Source: Ixodes scapularis (taxonomy: Eukaryota > Arthropoda > Arachnida > Ixodida > Ixodidae). From it: a stretch of 64,000 nt of DNA. The stretch is from NCBI RefSeq assembly GCF_016920785.2, contig NW_024609846.1, positions 84,081,816-84,145,815 on the forward strand, read 5' to 3'. The notes beneath the pieces were generated by a model, which saw only the letters and a program-made list of their open reading frames with translations, did not search any database and was not told the DNA's origin. Of this stretch, positions 11,478 through 22,922 are shown one piece after another. The position numbers were made by a program, and so were the translations under genes. Within the stretch, counting starts at the first letter, position 1. Each line of letters starts with the position of its first letter.

Positions 11478-13229
11478 TATGGACATTTCATTGCCCGGTT
11501 GTGTTTGTTATTTTGTTGCAGAACGAACTCAACTAATACTGTTCGAAAATTTGACTTCTTGGGCCTCAGGACCTTGGCTGGAAGCTCTGGCGATATCATT
11601 TTGCTCTGTCGCGTACGGGTTTGACCTTTCGGGGTTACGAGAAAGAGTTGACTGAAATTTTAGCTGAGACTCGAGGTAACTTTCAACAAAGATTGTAAGC
11701 GACAAGATGGCCGAAGGTCCGTCACTCTGAAGCGCGGCTTACCACAGGGCCCTAGGTTCAGCCAGTCAAGGGCCATCAGTGGCATGCTCCATCTGGTCAT
11801 CGGTCTCAGTGGCGTCTGAGGCTGCACGATCGTCGGGACGCGATGTCACTCGCCCTTTTCGGTGGCTTAAGTGGGCAAAGAGAGTGCATCGCAGTGCCTT
11901 ATGCATCCAGGAGCTGTGTGCCTGTGTCAGTGTGTAGTGCAGTGTACATGCATCTGTGTTCTACCCAGTGAACATCCCGTCACTTTGTAGAACTCTGGCA
12001 TTGACAATTCGCTGCTGCTGTGTATAGATCGCCTAACCGCCCAGGCTTGCTAAGGCGTTCCCGGAATTGACAAAATAACGTGTTTTTTTTGTGTGTGTGT
12101 TTTTCTTACGGCGATTAAGATATTTTTTGAAGAATGGCTGCTTGCAAACGTGTATATACAGTCACAGGGATATTTCTTGCTGCGCCGGCGTATAATGCAG
12201 GTTTGCGGAAGAATAATGGTGGCGTTGGGCAGCAGAATGACTGGAGAACGCTGTGCTTTTTTTTTTTTTTACAAAATATGCTTCGTCATACGTAAGTTAC
12301 TTATTGTCACTTATTGTAAACTTCGGTGCAGATTATCGTGGGACCTGGACCGAATCCTTTCGGTGGGTCGATCGGATGTCGTATCGAGTACCACCCTGCC
12401 CTGTATTCGGCGATCAGTCAGCGCCAAAAACCATCGGTCCGTTCAGCCGGCCAACAGCCCCAACGACGTCACAAACTGCTCGTTTCGGGCTGGGTGGGAG
12501 ATTGAGGCCGCAGAGGGGACGGGGGGAAGGAAAGGATGGCCGCGGGATCCTTGTTTATTGTATTGCCCGCGAGGATGACGCGTTCGCGTTCCGCGCGGTC
12601 GCGAGGAACCGCCGATCGCCGTCCCAGAGGAGACGACGCGGGAGGAGCTGGCGTTCTGACGGCGCCAACAAAAAAGCGCCGTTGTACCGTTTGGGCCGCT
12701 CGTGTCAGTCAGTCTGGGACCAAATAGACAACAACAACGACAACAACCAGAAGCGGCCCTCGACGCGAGATTTGGGCCGATGCTATAAAGAGCCAGTCAC
12801 TCGGTCGGCTGCCTGGTGGCGCCTGTCCGCTTCGCTCGGGTGCGCACGTGCGAGCGCGCTATTGGGGATGTGTGTATGTGTCACTGATGTCTATATTAGC
12901 TTCTGGATAAACGGCTCGGTCGGGACAAGGGATGAAGCTTCCGCGTGATGCCATGCTACGAGTCCCAGACTGCGCCCGATGACGGTTCGTCACAACTCGG
13001 TGCTTTTCATGCACGCGGTTGCGGAGGGTCACGACTCTTCCGATATCGTCGCCTGATCTCGTCGGGGAAGCGGGCCGCTCGAAATGCTATCTAGAATCAA
13101 TACAGGTTACAGGGGTGCGGGCAACGTGTACCATTCTAACTAAATTATAATTTGACAATATTTTTAAGGATGTTGCGCCCGTTGTCGAAAAACCTGTTTC
13201 ATATTTTAAATGTATATACTTAGAAAAGG
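11478..13229. other. No gene seen; GC-rich 12440-12860
   Basis: Ordinary sequence, then a GC-rich block with frames open on several reading frames (including one of 231 codons from 12253). A TATAAAG lies at 12784-12790 at the end of this block, but there is no convincing initiator about 30 bases downstream. A GT-rich run occurs at 12081-12100. Confidence 0.35.
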
Positions 13230-13255
13230 ATATATATATATATATATATATATAT
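13230..13255. repeat. (TA)n microsatellite
   Basis: About 13 uninterrupted TA units. Confidence 0.95.
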
Positions 13256-14009
13256 GAAGTATTTCCTGATAGTATTTTTCACAAGGACGTTCAAGGTAAC
13301 TTTACAATATTAAAGTCTAAAAAAAAACCGACGATTCTGTTATGTTTGCTTCCGCCTCTCTTCCCCTCTTTCTCCCTACCCCATTTCCCAAGTTTCCTTT
13401 CTTGTACGCTTTCGGGTTGCCGATTGAGCAGATATCCCCTTTCCCGATTGGGGTTAGCAAACAGACGGCTTTTGTAATCGATATGTGCGCTTGTGTACAA
13501 AATGGGATATCTTTTTCTTTTTTTTTTGCCGGTGGCTTAAGTTGAGGTGTTCCCCTTAACCGCCCGAAGGGGTGTTGTTGGTGTGAGTTACGTTGCCTGT
13601 GCGCCCTCCCCTCGCCGGAGAGGTTCGCACTCTGGGGATTCGGGCTGTATACTCCACTCCCGGTGTACTCCCTGGGCTGACAGTGCGGTATATGCTATAC
13701 GCGCTCGTGGGTCCATCTTTCGCCGTGTGATCCTTTTCCTATACCCACAGGCCGAGAGCAGTGTTAGGTGTCGAAAGGGAGGCGGTTGATTGGTCATGCG
13801 ACGAGCGCCGCACACCGCACTCTCAGCTCAGGGGTGAACGGAGGACTATACGCACTCGCCTCGTCGTTCTCGTAGCCCCGAAGGATGCTCCCACCTATTG
13901 ACACGGGGTGTGTCGTCATCGAGACTCGCACGAGGAAAAAAAAAAGCGCATAGCCTCGCATTTTTGGTTTGAACGTAACGTGGTGCTGTAAAGCCGTACA
14001 TCGCAAAGT
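13256..14009. other. No gene seen
   Basis: Pyrimidine-rich tract at about 13354-13402 and short homopolymers. No supportable gene. Confidence 0.4.
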
Positions 14010-14262
14010 TCACACATCGTACGAAAAAACACTCGTGTTCGCTGCAAACATGATGACGTCAGCAGTTTCTGCGGACATGCCTCAGGCATGTTGGAAGCAT
14101 GTTTGCTACATACATGCTTCCAAAATGTCTGTAGACTGTTTTTTTATGACCAACTTGTATTGGCAATTTGTATGACCAATTTGTATGACCAGTGAGACTG
14201 GAAAAAACGCGCCTCAGTCAGCATGTGCACGCTGTCGTTTGTATGATATGCATTAACAGCGT
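14010..14262. mobile_element. Degenerate MITE with internal hairpin
   Basis: The left side (ACACATCGTACGAAAAAACA) and the complement of the right side (TGCATATCATACAAACGACA) resemble the ends of the better element at 49607-49799. Inside is a clean hairpin: TTGGAAGCATG at 14092-14102 paired with CATGCTTCCAA at 14113-14123. Family assignment is tentative. Confidence 0.35.
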
Positions 14263-14594
14263 GACCGGCGGCCTACCTTTCAAATCACAAAATGATGACT
14301 CTCTTCTTTTTTTTTTTTTGCGAAAGGAACGAGTAGCGTACGTAGAGGCCAGCTCACGTCATTTTCCCGTCACAATTCAGAAGCGTCGGAAGAGGCTGCA
14401 GAGTTCGATTTCTGTAGAAATCGGATGAAACTATCGGAACATGGATATTCTGAAAGGCTCTCGGCAGTCGGAATAGAAACAAAGTGAAGTATGCTCTTTC
14501 TAACTTCACTTTCCAAACTTCTTTATTTTGTTTTCATCATTGCCTTTAAATTGTGCTTCAAGTCAACCGTTCCTTGGTAAATATATATATATAT

Positions 14595-15884
14595 CAGTGT
14601 GTCGAACCGAAAAAAATACGGGTTCGGTTACGGTTCAGGTTCAGGTAAATTTATTTTGTTCCGGTTCAGTTCCGGTTCGATTAATTCGATCCGCGAACCG
14701 GTTCGCGAACCGGTTCGGGGCGCTGAACCGGTTCGCGAACCGGTTCGGAAATTATAAATGACAAATTGCAACATCAAAATAAATTACAAATAAAACGTCT
14801 GAAATCAGCACATACGAAACGGGATACATCGTAGTGTAAGGCTCAGGGATTTCTACCAGGAATGGTTTCTTTATGTGCACTCAAAGGTTACCTCACCGAC
14901 GTTTACGCATTCGGACTTAATCTAATTGGGTCCGACGCAGTAGCTGTAAAATCCGCTACCTCCTTACAAACCCACTTACAAGTAGAACTCGCTAACTATC
15001 CCGCCACCTCGGCGTATAAGCAATTGAAGGAACAGTGGGGAGAAAATGCAGCTTTCTTTATTTGAACTAGCCTTCGGTAACTCAAATTAGACCTTTAAAG
15101 GAGCAACAAAAGCTCGGCAGATCCTTTGTCAAATTCGAAAGTGCGCGCAGCTTCGCTTCTCCGCGAGCGACTAGGGTTTGTATCCCTGTTTTTTTCCCCA
15201 CATTTATCGAGTTTCCGGTACGAAAAAATACAGCATGTAAATCTTGACACTTCATAGCTCGATATACTCTGACCGGTGGTTGGGGCAGCGAAGAGCAGAT
15301 ATAATTCATGAATGCTCATTTCAACTGTAAATAAGATTTCTTTCTCTCCCTCAAACATTATCAAACTCCACAGCCTTTTCTTTTCTCATTCCGATGGAAG
15401 CAAGCTTCAAGAACTCGCGCGTTCTAGAAACGTGTTATGAAATGAGCACACAGCAGCATTTAGGATTTACGAGATTGTAGGAAAATAAAATCCCGTGACG
15501 CGATTTTTTTTTTTTTTTTGGTTTCGCACAGCCTTCCAATTCTTTTTTTTCCGTGCAAGCCGCGACCAGCGCAATACTGGTTCCTATGTCAAGATTCATG
15601 GATGCAGCGTTTATCATCCTAAGACTGAGTGGAGAAGAAAAATATGTAAGCGAGGTGTGTGTCAGTTGACGGCACTTAAAGAACAAATGGCATTGATAGC
15701 ACATTCATTGTCAACAGCGCGTGGCCGAACCGTTTTGACATGAGCCGGTAACCGTTATTTTTTTTCCGGTTCAGTTCCGGTTCGGGTTCATCGCGATAAC
15801 AATATAACGGTTCGGGTTCAGTTCCGGAAAAATACCGGTTCGGTTCCGGTTTTCGGTTCGGTTCGGTTCCGGTTCGACACCCTG
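14595..15884. mobile_element. Non-autonomous hAT-like element, 1290 bp
   Basis: The left end CAGTGTGTCGAACCG and the complement of the right end CAGGGTGTCGAACCGG are terminal inverted repeats of hAT type (CA...TG). Each side is bordered by the 8-mer ATATATAT (14587-14594, 15885-15892), the hAT duplication length, although the target is itself a TA repeat and so less diagnostic. Both subterminal regions (about 14610-14750 and 15745-15875) are dense in GGTTCGG/CCGGTTC motifs, including repeated CGAACCGGTTCG palindromes, which in hAT elements often serve as transposase-binding sites. A 67-codon frame at 14862-15065 matches no transposase I recognise. Confidence 0.75.
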
Positions 15885-15892
15885 ATATATAT

Positions 15893-16275
15893 ATATATAT
15901 AACGTGTACAACACGAACACACACAAAAAAAAGCTCGTAGCAAGTTTTCAAAACACTGAGCACTGTGGTTTACTTGTATTGGCGAAGAAAATTGTTCTTA
16001 TATGCTAAAAGTCACAGCCACGTATAGCATTCAGAAGATACCCTTGTGTTTTTGTTTGTGTTCTTTTCTCCTTCCAATTTTTTTACCTGGTTTTGTTTAC
16101 AACTGTGACTAGACATTTGTTCAGAAGCGTGTCACGTATTACCTTCACCCTTCAGCGTAAAACAAGCATGTCCGTTTCGACTGAAAGCGCGTGAGAAGTC
16201 GTTCTGGAGCGAGTCACGAGCGACAATACTTAGTTACTTTTTATCTTGTAGGAACGTGTTCTTCATTGGGTAATA
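15893..16275. other. No gene seen
   Basis: Spacer between two hAT-like elements. Nothing supportable. Confidence 0.4.
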
Positions 16276-16942
16276 CAGTGTTGTAAGCGTCACCGAAATG
16301 AAGTGACAATACTCGTTACTTGGTACTTGAAAAAAAAAAAGAAGTGTTACCGATCCAGGTTATCAAATAAAAGGAACGCGTTACCGACCCCGATAAAAAG
16401 TAACGCACGTTACTTTTGCGTTACTTTTTTTATTAGGGAGTTTTCGTAGATCGTTTTCGCCGTCCCGCAAGGCCCTCCGCAATCCGCTACGATAGCGGGA
16501 ACTCCACAGTCAAGGCTATCGGCGCGCAGGCGCAGTAGCGACTTCTTCGTTGCGGAACGCTTAGCGGAGGGGGTAACGCGGTCTACGAAAACTCCCTTTT
16601 ATTGCAACGATATCGTTTCTATACTCCGCGACGAAGGGCGTGGGCGTTGTGGTCTTTCTAACGTGAAAGTGTTGCGTGGGAAAGAGTCAAAATTTGTAGG
16701 TATGTTGTATGAGTGCAAGAATTCAAATTACTTGCCGCCTAGAACCACGAAAAAACATTCGAGTGCAATTTTTTAGAAGTCTTGGGACGATGTAATGGGT
16801 AACACAACTGCTTTACCCGCTACTCAAAATAAGTTACGTAAGTACTTTTTCCGTTACTTGTATGAAAATGTAACAACTACGTTACGGAAAAAAGTCAAGT
16901 GTTACCGGTATTGCCGTCACTTGTAACGCGTTACAAACAATA
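16276..16942. mobile_element. hAT-like remnant rich in GTTAC motifs
   Basis: The left end CAGTGTTGTAAGCGTCAC and the complement of the right end TTGTTTGTAACGCGTTAC are similar, with GTTAC/GTAAC motifs repeated in both subterminal zones, as in hAT elements with CAGTGTTG ends. TAATACAG (16271-16278) and CAATACAG (16938-16945) may be the 8-bp duplication with one change, but they overlap the ends, so exact borders are uncertain by a few bases. A second MITE sits inside. Confidence 0.5.
16436..16596. mobile_element. MITE, 161 bp, nested in hAT-like remnant
   Basis: Ends GGGAGTTTTCGTAGATCG and, complemented, GGGAGTTTTCGTAGACCG match at all but one of 18 positions. Flanks TTTTATTA and TTTTATTG suggest an 8-bp duplication with one change. 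The interior is GC-rich with no frame. Confidence 0.75.
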
Positions 16943-16949
16943 CAGCGTG

Positions 16950-17989
16950 GATATAATGTACGGCTACGAAGGACACTCAGAGATAGGAGGTGTGGTACTT
17001 ACATCCGTTGTCCCATATATCACACCCCAAGAACTATAATTCAACGTTCGACTGACGTCGAAAATAGCTAATGTATGCATTAAAGACTACAGGAAAACAC
17101 TCAAGGTTTTGTTGGCCCTGTTGCAAAACCTCAGTGTATTTTTAAATTTTTTTTTAGGCGTACATTAGTTATTCAGGAAGTCATATCACACAGCTATGAA
17201 GAGGCTCGTAAAAGTTATTATCGTCAGTTCGACGTGAGTGGACTGCACGTCGAAATGTAGTTTTCAGGTGTTAGATAAGGGACAAGGGGTGCAAGTACTA
17301 TATCCCCTATTTCTGAGAGTGAAGAGTGACTCTTGAAGGGGGCCGACATCTTGTTTGTTTTCCTGTCTGGAGACGTCGCCAAAGAGAGGACATGAATTCC
17401 CTCCTGTCTGAACCCTCGTCAAAGTAAGGCTGTAAAGTCCTCAAAGACTCGCGTCGAACGAGCCGCAACGGACCTGAAAGCCCGGTGACGCGATCTTGTG
17501 GCGTCGTGAACGTGCGCAACGCGAACGAGTCTTCCTTTCAACCCCGTGCTCTCGATCCCGGTTCACGTGGCCGTCAAAAGAAAACAGCAGCCGAGCTCGT
17601 TCCTCGCGACGGCGAGGGTGGAACTTGCGCAACGCGGCCACACTTTTCTCGAGTGGGTGCGTCATCCGGGCTGTCCTTCCACGCGGTTCGGAAAAAAATT
17701 ATTCCGGTCTCTGTATCACCAAGAAGAAAAGGAGTCATAGAGAGCTACCATTTCTTTTTTTTTTTTTTTCCGATTACGGTTTTAATAAATCTAATTACAA
17801 AAAAAATCTAGAAACACGTAACACCGACAGATGCTCTCTTGACGAAATGTTCGAACAAAAGCGTCGCTGCCGTTGGCCTACTATACAATCGACAAAACGC
17901 TCACTGTAACGTATTTAGCACCATTAATTGTATACCTCCATCGACGAAAAGAATGCAGATGCAGGGCTGTCAACATTAAAGGCGTGGGT
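16950..17989. other. No gene seen
   Basis: GC-richer at 17440-17690; T run at 17755-17769. Overlapping frames near 17485-17909 look like composition effects. Confidence 0.4.
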
Positions 17990-18121
17990 TTACCAACGCG
18001 ACGATTCCAAGCTTCCACCGTGATTTTTACAAACAACATCGACCTTGTCGTTCGCAACTGATAAACCTGGTCGTGATGTCACAAACAGGAGCCCTAACAG
18101 GGCGCCAACGAAACCTCCCAT
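17990..18121 (-). CDS. Possible first exon with signal peptide (very tentative)
   Basis: On the minus strand an ATG at 18121-18119 has a good initiation context (A at -3, G at +4) and opens a 43-residue peptide beginning MGGFVGALLGLLFVTSRPGLS. The hydrophobic stretch at residues 4-14 followed by small and polar residues looks like a secretory signal. The frame then continues through ANDKVDVVCKNHG to a stop. No strong splice donor is visible (a GTTTGT follows DVV), and the upstream in-frame sequence is also open. It may be a chance frame; no family recognised. Confidence 0.15.
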   Translation of the reverse strand: MGGFVGALLGLLFVTSRPGLSVANDKVDVVCKNHGGSLESSRW

Positions 18122-18129
18122 AGTGAGAT

Positions 18130-18863
18130 GAGGTAGACGTGGCTTATTGCCGTATCCTCGGCAATTGGTTCGTGATCGATGTTTTATTGATCGGCGCCAC
18201 GTCTTCCCAGGCTGCCCAGTGATTTGACCAGGGTGGGATCGGCGTCCTCCGACCACGCCCGTTCCTGGCCCCGAATCGGTCACGTCTTTCCGTCGACCCT
18301 CGCGTGGTGTCAGCGCTCTGCGGCGGCGTCATATCTTCTCGTGCTCTCGACGCTGCCTCCGCGGTTGCCCAGACGTTGTGCGGAGCGCGGCTCCCATTTT
18401 TAGGGGCGCGGGAATCGTGGCTCTGTTGCCCGAAATAGCGGCCACAGACCGCGCGGCCCGCGCAAAACTATTGTCACCACGTCGGCGAAGTCTGCCGCCG
18501 CCGACTGCGCGAAGGGGCCGCTCTCGAGACGCCCGACAAGGATCGAGGCGATCCGAAGGGCGCGGGACGCCCTGGGACTCCTCGTGATGGAGGCACTTTT
18601 TGCGGAACTTTCGAATCACAGCATTCATTGTATTAGGAAGTTCTAGGATAGGGGGTGTCCGGAGCTTTAGTCTCTCCCAAACAGCTTCTGGCGTCGATTT
18701 GTGCATACGCCGAAATTCTGTGCATGCGCTGTTCGATGTCCCAAGCTCTTTGGGGGGACCAAAACATGACGGACCCCTATTCTAACGGACCCCTATTCTA
18801 AAACTTTCTATCATTTCGAATGTACCCTTTAATTCCCTCGCAACAATTTGTGGTACGGAAAAT
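18130..18863. other. GC-rich stretch, no gene supported
   Basis: CpG-rich 18260-18600 with frames open in both directions (18329-18706 minus, 18378-18587 plus). Nothing to prefer one over another. Confidence 0.4.
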
Positions 18864-18899
18864 ATGTGTGTGTGTGTGTGTGTGGTAGGGGGGGGGGGA
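18864..18899. repeat. (TG)n followed by G run
   Basis: About ten TG units, then GGTAGGG and an uninterrupted G run. Confidence 0.9.
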
Positions 18900-18987
18900 G
18901 GGAGGTAAAGGGTGAGGGTGCCAGAGTTTTGCATTTTCGGATATCATCATACCTTACGCAATATTGAGCGAGCTGTGAAGTACTTAA

Positions 18988-19504
18988 AGGGGCGGTGCAA
19001 CGATTTTATGATTAAAAGAATTTGCATCTCGTCACTTTTACGTTGTTTATCGTGTCCCAGGGGATAGAGAAAACACTTCCTTCATTAAAAATGTCGCGAT
19101 TTCGCTGCATAATCGCAAAGCAAAAGTCGAGCTTTTCCCCCCACCTGCAGCCCCAAGTGGCAGCCGAAGGAACTACGGCGGAAAGATTACGTGACCTCGC
19201 TCGGCTCTAAGCTGCAGCATTGCGCCCGCTAATGTACGCAGAGAGAGGGAAGGGAAGCGTCCTCCGAGATAGCACACGGGAAACTACACGGCACTCCGAA
19301 TGACGTCACTGGGAGTGCGACCAGGTGTGACCCTGTAGGCTGGGAGTGAGTTGAGGGGTGCCCGAAATGACAATCTTTATCTTTTTTTTACGCAACAACT
19401 AGGACACGCAGGCGAAATCGGTTTTCTGTTCTTTACTTCAGAAGTGTCAGGGGGCAACTTCCAGAAATCTTTGACCGAAGTCCGAAAATCGTTGCACCGC
19501 CCCT
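18988..19504. mobile_element. TTAA-flanked MITE, 517 bp
   Basis: The ends AGGGGCGGTGCAACGATTTT are perfectly inverted over 20 bases, and each side is bordered by TTAA (18984-18987, 19505-19508). This is the clearest TTAA-type (piggyBac-like) MITE in the window. The interior has only short frames. It would need a transposase supplied from elsewhere. Confidence 0.9.
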
Positions 19505-19578
19505 TTAAATATAATTAGATTAGTTTAGTTAGTTGCGACATTGAACACTTAATACTTCCTCAGTAACATCTAAATAAA

Positions 19579-19765
19579 GTACCGGCGTGCGGTCGTGTAT
19601 CACTACTGCGTGATGCACGTTAAAGACCCCAGCCTAGCGGTTGTTTTGCACTGGCTAAACTTTTCATCTACAGCTGGGAGACACGTCGAAAGTTGAGCAG
19701 ACCAACTTCTAGGCTGTGTAAACATACACACAGCCCAATTTTTTTAACGTCTAAATAAAAGTAGC
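19579..19765 (+). mobile_element. 5'-truncated SINE (Ruka-like)
   Basis: Begins within the body (GTACCGGCGTGCGGTCGTGT), contains CACTACTGCGTG and CATCTACAGCTGGGAGAC, and ends in a run near TTTTTTTAACGTCTAAATAAA. The tRNA-like head is absent, consistent with incomplete reverse transcription. Confidence 0.8.
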
Positions 19766-20905
19766 TTTAGCTTAGACATAGATTATGTGGTAATTTTCAA
19801 CTGTACGTGTTATGCTTGCTTTTTTTAGAATAATGCTAGCAGACACCAATTCAGGCTGATTTAGTCTACGGGAAGCACCACGTTTTCTCACTGCCTCTGA
19901 CTGTACCGCGAGCAGGGTGATGAACAAGACGGAACTCCGCCATTATCTTTTGGCGTTGGAAGAAATAGTTTGGTCGGGAATCGGGGCATTTTTCGGCGTC
20001 CTGGAATATTGCGAGAGTAACTGAAACGCAGCTGCTTTAACTTTTGTGTCTAACTGCAACTAATAATACATTTACACGAAGGAATGTAACTTTATTTGGC
20101 ATGCACTTATATTTCTGATGCGGTACTGTAAATGTTACTTCTATCTTAAGAACTAATTTCACAGTTTTTTGCCATTTTTTGTATTTATGACTGTTTACAG
20201 TTTATTACAACTTTCTTTTTGTTTATAGTATAAGCTTCTTAAATTTTATAATATTCTTTTACTCTTCGCTCTAAGTCTTTGCAGTTTACAGTAGCATTTT
20301 AGAGCACCTATAAAATTTACTGTATATTAGCTGCATGTCACTTCAAACTTTAACCGTAACTGCAAGCTACTGTAATCTTTAGCTGTATCTGTGAGATGCA
20401 TATAACTTTAATTGGAGTAGCAGGTTACTCTATACTGCAATTTCCAGTGATTCGCTCTCACAACAACACTCCTAGCGCCAATCACTCAATCTACTGATCG
20501 ACTGGTGAAGAAGGCGAAAAAAAGAAAAACATTTCGACCTGAAACTGACAGTCGTTTCGGAACACTGGGCACGATGGTTTAAGTGCTCACGTCATGTTCG
20601 CTGCCACGAGACGGAACCCAATTTTACATCAAAACGTGTTTTTCTTTCCTTCGTTTTTTTTTCTTTTCTTTTGTCTCGTCGTTGACTAAGTTCTTTCTGT
20701 AGATCAAACCAGGGTACCTCATTGTTTTTTCTATAGGGTGATGCCAGTCTTTGTAGTACGCGACGTTGACGGTACGCGCTCATTAAGAAGATATAAAAAA
20801 ATAGCCGGAAACAAAATGCCACTGTGGAACAATTCGTGCTAAGAGCTCGCGCCCGGAGACACTCTGTAATAGGCTCCTAAAGTAAACAACAACAACAATA
20901 AATAC
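19766..20905. other. AT-rich stretch, no gene seen
   Basis: Scattered ACTGTAA/TTACAGT motifs at about 20120-20450 hint at an old repeat, but no boundaries are visible. Confidence 0.35.
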
Positions 20906-21245
20906 GTCGCGAGCAATAATAATAATAATTATCATAATAATAGTAACAATAATAATAATAATAATATTGTTGTTATAGTCCGAAGTTAGTCAGCCTCAAT
21001 CGGCGTATGGTGTCTCAGCTGTAGATGAGAAATTTAGCCAGTGCAGTACAACCGCTAGCCTAGGGTCTGTAATGTTCATCACGCAGTAGTGATACACGAC
21101 CGCACGCCGGTACGATCATCATCCAAATCGAAACGTACAGGGGTGGGGATTGAACCCAGGATCCCTGGATTCTGCAGCGCGAGCTCTCGCTCCACGTGCT
21201 CCGAGCTGGTGTGCCGGCTAGCCCATCTCGGCCACCGATGCCCGC
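20906..21245 (-). mobile_element. tRNA-derived SINE with (ATT)n tail, reverse strand
   Basis: Read on the minus strand: A-box region complementary to GCCCATCTCGGCCA (21221-21234, one extra base relative to the other copies), B box complementary to GGGATTGAACC (21146-21156), then the shared body (complement of CACGCAGTAGTG and GTCTCAGCTGTAGATGAG). The AAT-rich stretch at 20906-20971 is then the 3' tail. A good full-length copy. Confidence 0.85.
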
Positions 21246-22418
21246 GTCGCGAGCAAAATGGCCTGATCTCACCATCCTAAGCGAAGCGCATATATGAAGG
21301 TGCTCCCTAGATCGAAGTCGTTCACTCGGCTTGTTCCCAGCGGTGGAGTACACTCTACCTGCGGGAAAACAAACTCACGGGCGTTTTCTGCGCTGCAGGT
21401 CAACCTTGACTCAGACAGAGAAGTAAGTGGGGTTACAGATATGTTGTTCAGGCGCCTCATCTATAGAAAAAACTACTTCTGGTACAACAATCCAGATTTG
21501 AGCAGACCCAGGCACCCCACTCTGGTTATTCGAAATTGGTTCGATTTTTTCGGGAATCGCCACATCGGAATTCCCAAGCTCAGAGTGCACAACCAGCGTT
21601 GCGCCTGGTTATCGTGCCTAGAAAGCGTCTCCTGCTGAAGTGTTCACCGCGTCTTTGAATCTGGTCCCTCCATTTTTGCCTGATGACGTCATAAAAGTGT
21701 CACCTTGCCGCTTGCCGCGATGCTGGTGGTGCACCAGAGCAGCGGAGGTGCATGCGGCAGACGCCTGTTCCGCTGCAAGTCGCTTTCCAACGTGACAGTC
21801 CACGGAAGCTTCTGTAGTCAGGAGTTGGCACGCCGCGACGACAGCGACACTCGGTCGTTCGCTCGTACGTTTTGCCCCAACCTCTGGGACAAGCCGCCAG
21901 GATCGTGACATACGGCAACGACACGCCGGCTTCTGTGACGTCATTTTTTTGCCATTTTTGGTGCACTTTTGACTCACTGACAGTATAGGATTCCAAGCAC
22001 ACTAGTCTCGTAGGCGCCTTGCAGGCACGGTAGTCTATAGTGTGCGGGGTCATCGTCGGCGTGGGGAGCGCAGGGCCCGACCGGGCAGCGGGACGCCCGC
22101 GGCTCCGGCCGCGAGGGAACGTGGCAGTCGTTGCGTCCGCTATAGCTGGGAGCCTCTCGAAATAGAAGTTGGCGCCGTGGGAGCATCGGTGACGAAGGCT
22201 GCGGCACACAATGCCCGGCGAACCCCAGGCCCGCCCAGGCAGAACGCTCCGGCGTTGACAGCAGCGGTTCAGCCAGCACAGCTCGAGGGCCGCGATATGG
22301 AGCCAACCCGCCCGACCGTATCGTGATGCGTGGAAGGAATGCCGGACGAGGGAAAAGAAAATTAAATATCTACTCCGACCTGACCTAGTTTAACCTGGCA
22401 TCATCTTCCCTAGGCTGA
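21246..22418. other. No gene supported; GC-rich 22040-22330
   Basis: A 115-codon frame (21294-21638) contains CTGCAG followed 24 bases later by GTAAGT, which could delimit a micro-exon at about 21399-21422, but the neighbouring sequence offers nothing to confirm it. The GC-rich block has overlapping frames on both strands. Confidence 0.3.
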
Positions 22419-22922
22419 CCCAACTTTAACGATGAGAGGCTAACCGTCCAAACGATACTCGGTAAGAGACACTCTGTCATCTACCTCTTAAAGAAAGATA
22501 CTGTTTTTCGCCTGGAAGACCTGCCGGAGACAAGGATAGACCGGTTCAAAGTAGCAGACCGTATCCATTTAGGCAAAAAAACGGCGTCAATTGAGGTGGT
22601 ACGGTGTGTGGACTGCGACTCCCACTGGTGCGTTGTGTTTAGCGTACCACCACTCAAGCATCAGACACAAAATGTCTCGGAAAAGATAAGTGGGGCACCA
22701 CGGGGGCTACCTATTACCACCTGTCACCGTCCAGTGACCATGTTCAATCTCCGGAGGAAGTCGATAGCACGAGAGTGCCACAGTATTTCTTGCCCGAGTA
22801 GACTTCTTCTAGTGCGTTTATTTCTTCATCCGCAAGGCACAGCGATCGGACGAGATAATTTTTCTTTAAGAAACCAGAGGGTCAAAAACAAAAGGATCCG
22901 AGAAAAAAAGAACCGGAAGTGA
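22419..22922 (+). CDS. Open frame with retroelement ORF1/gag-like character, fragment
   Basis: The frame is open for 167 codons from just after a stop at 22416-22418, with no ATG near its start. It reads in part LGKRHSVIYLLKKD, then FRLEDLPETRIDRFKVADR, then RCVDCDSHWCVVFSVPP, and becomes very basic at its end (VKNKRIREKKNRK). Composition is less skewed than in the GC-rich shadows, and the first third looks like real protein sequence. The pattern would suit the N-terminal part of a retrotransposon ORF1 or gag protein, but that is an impression, not a match. No reverse transcriptase follows. An ordinary exon or a chance frame are the alternatives. Confidence 0.25.
   Translation, partial: PNFNDERLTVQTILGKRHSVIYLLKKDTVFRLEDLPETRIDRFKVADRIHLGKKTASIEVVRCVDCDSHWCVVFSVPPLKHQTQNVSEKISGAPRGLPITTCHRPVTMFNLRRKSIARECHSISCPSRLLLVRLFLHPQGTAIGRDNFSLRNQRVKNKRIREKKNRK

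Noticed and set aside
12784..12790. TATA box for a gene downstream of the GC-rich block
   Set aside because: TATAAAG is present, but there is no initiator at the expected distance and no supportable exon follows.
14595..15884. LTR retrotransposon reading of the paired GGTTCGG regions
   Set aside because: The two GGTTCGG regions are inverted, not direct, relative to each other, and the ends are CA...TG with an 8-bp duplication, which fits hAT rather than LTRs.
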